Assembly (NCBI GenBank): GCA_958510825.1
Contig: OY294044.1
Span: 98,618,893-98,682,892, forward strand
Source: Brachypterus glaber
Taxonomy: Eukaryota; Arthropoda; Insecta; Coleoptera; Kateretidae
Length of the DNA: 64,000 bases
Direction of reading: 5' to 3'
In this document: in pieces, positions 11,772 through 21,300 of the stretch
How the letters are laid out: each line of letters begins with the position of its first letter
Numbering within the stretch: the stretch's first letter is position 1
The notes under the pieces: model-generated
Seen by the model: only the letters and a program-made list of their open reading frames with translations
Databases searched by the model: none
What the model was told of the DNA's origin: nothing
Made by a program: the position numbers and the translations under genes

Positions 11772-12141
11772 CCATATTATTGCGAAAAGCACGTTTTTTG
11801 AGGTTATGTTGAAAATGAGAGCTAGCTTTCAAATTCTGACCTCAGATTCGGATTCAGCGGCTCAAAATACATAGGAATTAACTAGTCAATTCCGTCAGAG
11901 ATCCAACTTTTTTAATTTCGTGTGGCTATGTTAAGGAAAATTAAATAACAGTAAAAAATGTATATGTTACTATTTAAAAAAACAAAGTTGACCTTGAAAT
12001 GACCTTGAAAACGTAAATATGCTTAAAAAATAAATACGCCATTTTGTTTTCCCCATTAAAATAAACGTTTTTTGTTAGATATTTTTTTTATAAAATGCAT
12101 AGTATTCGAGATATTTGAAAGTTTCAGGTTAAAAAAAAAAC

Positions 12142-12217
<76 letters not shown>

Positions 12218-12600
12218 TCATATTCCATCAATAGGGAGCCCGAAATCGCATGTTCGACCTGCGATACGAAGCCCACTACCGACATACGAGGCCCGGTTTT
12301 GGGCTTCGAATTTTTTATAGTGTATATCGTTTTATTGGACCTTAAATATAGTAGAAGAAGAAGACTTGAAAAATTGCCCAGGGCTTCCTATTATTCTAAT
12401 ACCCATCAAAATATACGCGCCTGTGTTCACGGAAGTTGAACTAGATGGCGACACAGTAGAACTGTATGTTGCATGTATTTTTATGTAGTTGTCATATGAT
12501 ATGAGTCCTAAGATTTGGCAACGTTGTTGACTACTTCAACTTAAATTGTTCAGCACTGTAGTATTAATTGGCGCTAAATCTTTTGTGGTCATGTGCTTGT
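11772..12600. other. Intergenic stretch with a TA microsatellite
   Basis: Contains simple AT-rich DNA, a pure (TA)n tract at 12141-12217, and a less AT-rich segment at 12400-12600 that precedes the candidate exon at 12611 and could be promoter or 5' leader. Nothing else is recognised. Confidence 0.4.
12141..12217. repeat. (TA)n microsatellite
   Basis: About 77 bp of alternating T and A with one interruption by C near 12157. The Ile-Tyr-rich reading frame across it is an artefact of the repeat. Confidence 0.95.
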
Positions 12601-12610
12601 TAAAGAAGAA

Positions 12611-12656
12611 ATGAATAGGTCTAAGAAGATATTAGAGCTTGCTTTAAAAGCTCAAG
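12611..12656 (+). CDS. Candidate first coding exon of an unidentified gene
   Basis: An ATG at 12611 opens MNRSKKILELALKAQ and runs into a consensus donor, CAAG/GTAAGTTA, at 12657. The preceding 200 bp are less AT-rich than the surroundings. I cannot find the next exon; the tandem satellite and the sequence gap follow within 150 bp to 1.3 kb. It may be the start of a host gene or of a mobile-element gene with the rest lost or hidden. The evidence is only a start codon, a short basic peptide and a good donor. Confidence 0.25.
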
Positions 12657-12799
12657 GTAAGTTAACGTAACATACCTAAATTCAATAAATAACTTTAAAT
12701 ATTTTCTATATTTCAAAGAGTTTTTATTGTAAGAAAAAAACTGTCTATCAAGTTCCGTTAACGGACTCTCGTGGGATTCACAGTGGGAAATAACGATCT

Positions 12800-13756
12800 T
12801 TTCCTGCGGAACGGTAAAAAAAGAGTACTTTAAATTATCCGATCGGGCTGAAATTTTGTACGCTGACTTAAGGGACCTTTCTGCACCCCATCATGAAATT
12901 TCAACCCCATCAAACAATATTTAAGGGTGGCTTCCCCCTTTAAAACAATTTTTTTTCAGCGGAACGGTAAAAAAAGAGTACTTTAAATTATCCGATCGGG
13001 CTGAAATTTTTACAGCGACTTTAAGGACCTCCCTGCACCCCATTCTAAAATTTCAACCCCATCGGAAAATATTTAGGGTTGGTTTACGCCTCCGAAACGA
13101 TTTTTTCTGCGGAATGGTAAAAAACGAGTACTTTAAATTATCCGATCGGGCTGAAATTTTTTATGCTGACTTTAGGTACCACCCTGCACCCCATTCTAAA
13201 ATTATAACCCGATCGGAAAATATTTAGGGTTGGTTTACGCCTCCGAAACGATGTTTTCTGTGGAATGGTAAAAAACGAGTACTTTAAATTTTCTATGCTG
13301 ACTTAAGAGAACTTCCTGCACCCCATCCTAAAATTTAACCCCATCGGAAAATATTTAAGGGTGGCTTCCCCTTTGAAACATTTTTTTTCAGCGGAACGGT
13401 AAAAACAGAGAACTTTAAATTATCCGATTGGCCTGAAATTGTTTGTGGTGACTTTAGGGATCTTCCTGCAACCCATTCTAAAATTTCAACCCCATCTGAA
13501 AATATTTAGGGTTGGTTTATGCCTGCAAAACGATTTTTTTCTGCGGAATGGTAAAAAACGAGTACTTTAAATTATCCGATCGGGCTGAATTTTTTTATGC
13601 TAACTTTAAGTACCCCCCTGCACCCCATTCTAAAATTATAACCCGATCGGAAAATATTTAGGGTTGGTTTACGCCTCCGAAACGATGTTTTCTGCGGAAT
13701 GGTAAAAAACGAGTACTTTAAATTATCCGATCGGACTGAAATTTTGTATGCTGACT
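12800..13756. repeat. Satellite array with about 151-bp monomer and three-monomer higher-order period
   Basis: Seven monomers start at 12808, 12961, 13111, 13262, 13393, 13545 and 13696, each with GGAA(C/T)GGTAAAAAA, then ACTTTAAATTATCCGATCGG, then CTGCACCCCAT. Variants recur in order A-B-C: monomers 1 and 4 share TTAAGGGTGGCTTCCCC, 2 and 5 share the AACGGT start with ATTTCAACCCCATC, and 3 and 6 share AAAATTATAACCCGATCGG and GATGTTTTCTG. The higher-order period is about 453 bp (434 where monomer 4 lacks about 20 bp). The array runs into the gap, so its true length is unknown. Confidence 0.9.
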
Positions 13757-13956
13757 NNNNNNNNNNNNNNNNNNNNNNNNNNNNNNNNNNNNNNNNNNNN
13801 NNNNNNNNNNNNNNNNNNNNNNNNNNNNNNNNNNNNNNNNNNNNNNNNNNNNNNNNNNNNNNNNNNNNNNNNNNNNNNNNNNNNNNNNNNNNNNNNNNNN
13901 NNNNNNNNNNNNNNNNNNNNNNNNNNNNNNNNNNNNNNNNNNNNNNNNNNNNNNNN
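13757..13956. other. Assembly gap (200 N)
   Basis: Exactly 200 unknown bases, probably a fixed-size placeholder. It begins inside a satellite monomer, and the sequence after it (from 13957) is not satellite, so the right edge of the array lies in the gap. Confidence 0.99.
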
Positions 13957-14195
13957 AATAAACTTGATCAAACAATTCAATTTCAATTTGAATATTACAC
14001 ATTCGTTTAAACAAGTTCAAATCGGACTTTAATCAAATTAGTTTTAAATAATGCTGCCAACAAAAGAATCGCCTAGCGCCTATACACAGGGTGTCCTGCA
14101 ATTTTTTTAACAGTCTATTAACTATTAACTCCGTTGTTATAAAAGATAAAAAATTGATGAAAAATAAATCTCAGATGCGACCAAACGCACTTTTA

Positions 14196-14494
14196 AGTAC
14201 CGTGAACGGGGGTGAAACCGGTCAAAATTTGCTGTTTTTTCAGTTATCTTACAAAAATAAAAATAAAAAAAAAATGTTAAAGCTTGAATTTTCGAGCATT
14301 TATAACTATCAAAACTGTCAAAATAAACCTTATTATTGCCCGTTCTCGTAAAGACTGATATTTTCTGCAGTAACTTGTCGACTTTTGCCGCGCGCCGACT
14401 GCTGTATACTACCAATACTAAAAACATAAAGCAACATATACGTGATGTTTGGTTTCACCCCTGCTGATCGGTTTCACCCCGTTTGACGGTACCC
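14196..14494. mobile_element. TA-flanked MITE, about 299 bp
   Basis: Inverted ends: GTACCGTGAACGGGGGTGAA on the left and GTACCGTCAAACGGGGTGAA as the reverse complement of the right end, with GTTTCACCCC repeated subterminally. TA flanks both ends (14194-14195, 14495-14496). No coding capacity. The ends resemble in style, but not in sequence, those at 10880. Confidence 0.6.
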
Positions 14495-14496
14495 TA

Positions 14497-15130
14497 TCAA
14501 AAACTACCCTTCTATGACACCCCTCAGGACCCCAACTTTGGTGTTTCCATGGCACTATTTTTTTTAATGACTATCAAAGGGCATTGAATTATAAATAAAT
14601 TCAATAATACTTACCACTACGGAAAGTTCCTTAAAAAAAAGGTGATATAATTAAAAAGATAAAAGGTTGGTAAAAAATAAAATTGAATTAAAGAACTTTT
14701 AATTACTACATTAAACCTGACCCAATCTGACTCACCTTCCTCACAGGACCACCCTCATCAACTTTTATTATCATTATCAAAGCATGCCAACAAAGCAAGT
14801 ATTTCGACGATTTAAGGTGATCATATTTTGTTGCTTTTCTTCTTTTATATTTTCACTTACTAATTAAGTAAAATAGAACTGAATAATATTCAGTAATGTT
14901 TTTTAAACTGAATTTGGTTATGTTTTCTTGTTTATCCTCCACACAAGAAGCACATGTCCATCACTTCCAATTATACTAAAATACAAATCCAAATTTTCAA
15001 TATAAAGAGAATAAGAATTTTCTATAATACAACAAAAACTTTCCTAGGGGTGCGTTAGAAATGAAATTTTAATATCCAATTTTTAAGATTTTTTTTGTTA
15101 TTTAAGAAAGAAAAAAAAAATGTAAATGGT
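14497..15130. other. Intergenic stretch beyond the Nup107 3' end
   Basis: AT-rich. A short open minus-strand stretch at 14740-14850 ends in AGGAAG/GTGAGT, a good donor consensus, but has no acceptor or start and no recognisable protein, so I do not call an exon. Nothing else seen. Confidence 0.4.
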
Positions 15131-15137
15131 TAAAAAA

Positions 15138-15143
15138 TTTATT
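15138..15143 (-). other. Nup107 poly(A) signal AATAAA
   Basis: TTTATT on the plus strand, read as AATAAA on the minus strand, 65 bases downstream of the Nup107 stop codon. Position and sequence fit a canonical cleavage signal; no transcript evidence. Confidence 0.55.
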
Positions 15144-15207
15144 TATGAAAAATAATGTAAAAAATAACAATTTTAACTTCTAAAAAATACATACAAGACT
15201 AAAATTG

Positions 15208-15315
15208 TTAGGCGGTGGCTTCATTTCCCCACGGATCCTTCTTCATATTTAATAATGCAACGGAACTTTCACAAAGTTTAACCAAGATTTCCCCAAGCTT
15301 CTCTTTTGAATATAC
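15208..15315 (-). CDS. Nup107: Nup107 coding exon 11 (terminal)
   Basis: Residues 805-839 and the TAA stop. Acceptor GTTAG/GTA. Encodes VYSKEKLGEILVKLCESS and NMKKDPWG, matching the conserved C-terminal helix of Nup107. It is separated from exon 10 by 8.4 kb of mobile DNA. Confidence 0.9.
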   Translation of the reverse strand, partial: VYSKEKLGEILVKLCESSVALLNMKKDPWGNEATA

Positions 15316-18300
15316 CTAACAAATAATACATAACAAATTAATTATTATTTTCCTTAAGGTATAAAATTATAACCTGTTTACAGGGACTAAGAACACAATA
15401 AAATAAGAAAAATATGTGTATATTTTGTTACAAGTGACAAGTGTAGAGTAAGGAATATTTCGAAAGCGATAGTGGCGAGGTGGACGAATCATAAGTGAGA
15501 AATAGCCATTCTACACGTGTTACAGACTATAATTTTTTCTACGACTAAATTTTTAAAAAGTTTGAATATTGATAGTTTAAAAATATGTAACAATGTAAGT
15601 AATGTAACTTTTAATGGGGAGCCGGTCTTTACCTCAAAAAAATTTACCTCGAAAGCAAATACCTCCAAAAAAAATACCTCGAAAAAATTTAACTCGAAAG
15701 GACATTACCTCGAAAAGACGTTACCTCGAAAAATTTACCTCGAAAGGACATTACCTCGAAAAGTTGTTACCTCGAAAGTAAATTATCTCGAAGGATATTA
15801 CCTCGAACGGCTTTTACCTCGAAAAGGACTTTTTTTAATTTGTTATCCGTTTCTTTTAGATTATTGTATATTGTAGTTTTTTTGCTCATATTTTATAATT
15901 TATTAAATTTTAATTTACGGTTAAATATTACTTTCAGTTTGTAAATATTTCAAAATGAATTGGGTAACCTATATCGAGAGTTCGCGAAAGATAAATTAGC
16001 GGTGTATAAAAACTTTGTGTATTATAAAGATCGTGTGTACAAAGACAAGTTTTTTTTTGGAAATTTGGAAAATATGGTGAAATTGCTTGCAAAGGAAAAA
16101 CATTTATTCTTAATTATTTATATTTTTTATAAAAAATGTTGCTGTATATTTGAAAATTTGGAAAATATGGTGAAATTGCTTGCAAAGGAAAAACATTTAT
16201 TGTTAATTATTTATTTTTATAAAATATGTTGCTGTATATTTATTGACAGCTTTTTGATTATTTATGATTACAAATACATTCTTTTTGTATAATATATCAA
16301 TATTATTGCTTTAAATAACTAAGTTTATTGATGTTAAATTTCCCTTCTTTGTCTAAAAAAATTTTGTTTGGTTTGGTTTTTTTATAATTTTTAAAAAATT
16401 ACGTATTTTAAAAGTAATTTTTTATGCAAGGTAATGTCCGTTCGAGGTAAAGACCCCTATCCCTTTTAATATTATTTAATATCATACAATTTTGACATTT
16501 AAACACAATTTTAACAATTATGATCACAATTTAACACATGTTCATCTTCCTTCACACTGACCTTGAACAGACATCGAGTTTAAGTGACTTTCCAAGAGTT
16601 AATTCTGTTAATAGGAGGTCTACACCTTATAAAACCATCAATAGTAAAATCTGAGGTGCTAGGTTTCGGAAGATCATAAATAACCATAATACTCATTAAA
16701 AAAAAAAAAATAGTTGCAGAGGTATTTGGTAGCTCATTTTCCAAAAACAAAAATTGTAGTGCAGTGTATTAAATTTCGGTCATAATGTGTCAAAACAATA
16801 ATTCAATAATAATAAGTTTTTCACAAATAATTTTTTATAAATTGCCAAAAAGAAATACACCAATATGCATATTTTTTTCAGAAAGCTTTAGTTTTACTTC
16901 TCTCTGAAATGAAAATCAATAAACCATTTCTGTAAATGAATTTAAACTATCTGATCCAAATTTATAAAGGATAAACTAAAAAAGTATAAAGTTAAGTCGA
17001 TGGTAATTTTTGAGGATTAAAGTCCATTATCTTCTAAAACCGAGCATCTCAGATTTTACTGTTGATGGTTTTATAATGTGGAGACATCCTACTAACAGGA
17101 TTAACTCTTGGCTTGCGTTGGAAAGTCACTTGATGTCTCATCAAGGTCAGCGTGAAGTAATATGAACATGTTTTAAATTGTGAAGGAATATGAACATGTG
17201 TTAAATTGTTATATTATATTTTTGATTAGATGGTAGGAAAGAGAAATTTAAGCCCTTTACAATGGTTTATTACATAGGCTTTACTATAATTTATCAATAG
17301 GTATTTTTTTATCCACGGCCGTGATTAATAGGCCTATTTGTATCTACCAATGTTAAATTACTAAACAATTATACTAATTAAATAAATAAATAAATAAATA
17401 TCGTCGGCTTAAAAGTAAAAGGCACTAAGTCACTTTTTTGCAAAAATGGAATTTTAATGGCACTGTAATTAATTTTTGATGATCTATGTACAGGTAAACC
17501 GAACTAACTTCTAGGTGGACTGCCAAGGGAGTTACCCACTATACAAAACGCACCAACTTGATTTTGATTAAAATTTTATCTGGCAATAGGCACTAAGTCA
17601 CTTAGTGCGTTTTACTTGTAGATTATTTCAAATGTTTCTGCACTAAGCGACTTTCTAAAAAGAGTTAATTTATAAAAATATGATTGCTTGAATCATTTAT
17701 ATGATAGAATATCGCGTTATTTATTGTACTGACAAACGCATTCAAATTTTGCTATTTTAAAGTTGATGGAACGATTTAAGAGCAAAATTAAAAAAAAATC
17801 TATCGGTTAGTTTTTTTTTAATTTAGATTTTTATTATGAAAATCTGCACCTGTTTAATTATTTGTCTATATCGCAGCTATTTCTAATTATGTAATAAAAA
17901 TTTATTAAAAATAAAATAAAGACTGCTCTATTTTCTACAAAAAAAGTAAATACCATTTTTTTTTAATCTTTTGCCGTTTTGTAACAATACGCGATTCAAG
18001 TTTAAAGTAAAACAAAAAAGTATAAATTAATCTTTATATTTATTAAAAATTATCTAAGGAGGATAATTAAATTATTATTTTAATAAATATAAAGTTGAAC
18101 TTTTTTGTTTTACTTTAAACTTTAATCGCGTATTGTGGCAAAACGGCAAAAGAATTTAAAAAAATGGTATTTACTTTTTTGTAGAAAATTAAGCAATCTT
18201 TGTTTTATTTATAATAATATTTTTATTATAATTAGAAATAGCCCAGATATAGACAAATAATTGAATAGGTTATAGGTTATTTATATAAAAAAATATAAAT

Positions 18301-21300
18301 AAAAAAAAAAACTGATAGATTTTTTAAATTTTGCTCTTAAATCCTTGGTTACTACATAAATAATAAGAATATAAAAAAAACTAAAGTTCGCGGCAAGTTC
18401 CGAAAACAGCCCTTAGAATTGCACCGTGAAGTGTTTTATCATTAATAATGATTCATTATAATTATTGACTTTAGGAGATGCTTCTTTGCCGGCACAGCCG
18501 ATTACCTCTAAAAACTGTCTGGCATAGTAAGCAGTTTCATATAATTAATACTAATTAATTATTATTATTAATTTTGGAAACGTTCTTTAAACAATCAAAA
18601 AGTCCAAACCCTTCTTTTAAAAATCTAGTTTTTGAAAATTTATGTAAACATCTTGTTTTCTACTTTATAGTTATACATTACGTTTAATTAATAGAAGGGT
18701 TTTAATTTTAAATAGTTCTTTTTAATGTCATTTTATTGACTTGGTGCTCTTTACTTGTAAGCCGACGTCGTGGGCCTACAAGTAAAAGGCACTAAGTCCA
18801 TGTCTTTTTTCAAATTTAGTTGAATTAAACTACTTCAATTTTTTTTATTTAAATGCAAATGGTACATTATTATGCCCAAACATGTCATTGCGATTTGCGG
18901 TAGTTTTTTTCCAAAAACAATTATTACAAAAATTAAACTAGATGAAACGTTGCAAGCACCTTGTCAAAACATCGGCACTATTGTACCTAGAGCCATCTAG
19001 TTTGCAAATTTCAAACTAGGTGTTTTGTTGGATTTTAAATTCTGTATCTTTAAAACATTATATTCTAGCAAAAAACTGTATATAACATTTTTTATAGGGC
19101 TTATAAAGAGCTTTTATTTAAAATATAATTTTTTAAAATCGGGTTATAAATATGTGAGATATGCTAAAAAAACCTTACTGCATTAAACGCCAATATCTAG
19201 AAAATAATGCGTTTTAGGAAAACGTTGTTTATAACATTTTTTGACCAATTTAAAATTATCTTTTATATAAGTGCTAAATTAACCAAATACAATAATAATT
19301 GCCTTAATTATAAACAAAAAACCCTAAAAATAGGAGTTTTACCCTATTTTTACCCCCTTACCCCCAATCGTTTACTCCCCAAAATCTAATCAGCTCTATA
19401 CAAAAAACCGCAAGTCGATATCTCATGTAGAAATGGAGTTAGAGAGTTTACACCCAGACAGACAGACGGACGCAAAATTTTTTTTACTGATTTCGACTCA
19501 GAATGGTCTAAAACGTCGAGAAATGTGGTCAAAGATTTTGACTTTCCGGCGAAGATTTCAATACATCGGCACTCTTAGTAGCACTAAGTGCCGATGTAAA
19601 AACAACAATGAAAGTTAAATTTGTCAATATCTCAAAACCATGTTTTTGAACTTAGTGCTCTTTACTTGTAAGCCGACGATATGTTTTTCAATTTTTTATT
19701 TTTTTCTAAGATTTTTTTTTTATTTTTTTTGCTAAAAAATGCGATTTTTTAAGGTTTTTTTTTACAAAATTTTATTTATGTTATTCAAAATTAGTTTTAA
19801 AGTATAATTGACGTATTTGCATAATAAAACAAACCATTTTTCAAAAATTGTTTAATTTTTTTAAAGAAAATTTGATGAAAATTCCCATTTTAAACCTATT
19901 TTAATCCACCAAAAACTGCTCCGAAAAAATAAAAAAATATGTGGACAAATAATTTTATAAGCTTTAAAATCCCCTTGCCATTAAAAAAAAAATCCTCCAC
20001 TGCCACCATTGTGCCCCTTAACCCCTTCCGCTCCATTGTATCCACGTATGGATATTTGTAGGTATAGCAAAATATACCACAATATCCACAGTTGGATATT
20101 TGTTTACGAGATTTTCCATATACATTTAAATGTGGTGTGGCTGGAGCGGAAGGGGTTAAACATATAAAATATATACCAAAAAAATATTTGGGTTATTTTG
20201 TTAATAAAGATTTTCCAATTTTCAACCTAATATCTTAGGCTGTTCAAACGTTAAAGGAGAGCGGCGGACTTTGGACACGCTGTGTATACTAATAGAGTAT
20301 GGTTTAAAATTTTACATTACATAACCATATTATTCAGCAGTTATATATGCACTCAATCTTCACATTTTATTTGGTGTCCCTAGAAATGACGCGGGGGATA
20401 AAAATTAAATATAAAATTGAGCCTAATTTACCCCCGGGCAATTCCATGATCGATCCTTACTTTTTAGTGAAATTCAATTGTCGAAAATTCTTTAAAAAAC
20501 CTGAATAAACGTTTAAAATTGAGTTAAAGTTTATGAAATATTAGATAAATATTTCCAATTTTACCTATGTAGCTTTAAAATGTTACGAAGAACTGCAGGA
20601 ATCCGTTCCTGGGTTAAACTGCATAAAAAGCATTGTTTGTCACAGGTGGCTATGGAAAAACAAAACCAAGTGCTTGTAAACACTGTGCCCGTCAAAAACT
20701 GTTGCTGTCAAACTTTTTAAGAGTGAATTATTTTTGTGCAAAAAGTAAGTAGAACTTGCTTAAACATTGCTTATTTATATTGCAACATTTTGTCCCGCGA
20801 GTAAGCAGAATTCAATACTTTTTTAGTTTTTAACTAGACCTTAATAGAAACTCTAGATAAAGATATGAAATTTCTTAAGCTTTGACTTGCTCGTTATAAC
20901 AGCATAATAAATAAATATCAAGACGCCTAGAATATATTTTTAATATATTTTCTTTATTTGTCCCGCGAGTAATCATTAATTGCTTACAAATTTTTAATTT
21001 TTATTTTTAACACATAAGCGTTTTAAAAGATATTGAGATTTTAATAAAACTGCTATTAGTAGCTTCAAATAATTTTTAGTGTATTAGGTACCTATTTAGG
21101 TAATTTTTATATTATTTTTTTTTAATTTTTTTGAAAATACTTTGCTTACTACTAAAAGCTACGGTCCGGTTTAGTTTTGTTGTTTTTTTGGGTTGCAAAA
21201 ATGAAAGAAATGTTTTATTTTTAGGATGCCGAAAATACAAAATGATAAGAGGAAAATTAGAGTGAAAGAGAATGTCAAAAAGTTTAGAGAAAAAATAAAT

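Noticed and set aside
12072..12320. Frame with a long Ile-Tyr run
   Set aside because: Produced by the (TA)n microsatellite.
13699..14032. Frames spanning the unknown bases
   Set aside because: They exist only because N is read as open.
14740..14850. Possible minus-strand exon ending AGGAAG/GTGAGT
   Set aside because: Only about 39 open codons, no acceptor, no start, no recognisable protein; a chance donor is more likely.
15600..15840. CRISPR-like spaced repeats
   Set aside because: Repeat units vary in spacing and sequence, are bounded by TIRs and a TSD, and the genome is eukaryotic.
15517..15876. 119-residue Ser/Lys/Thr-rich frame
   Set aside because: Translation of the TTACCTCGAA array in a mobile element.
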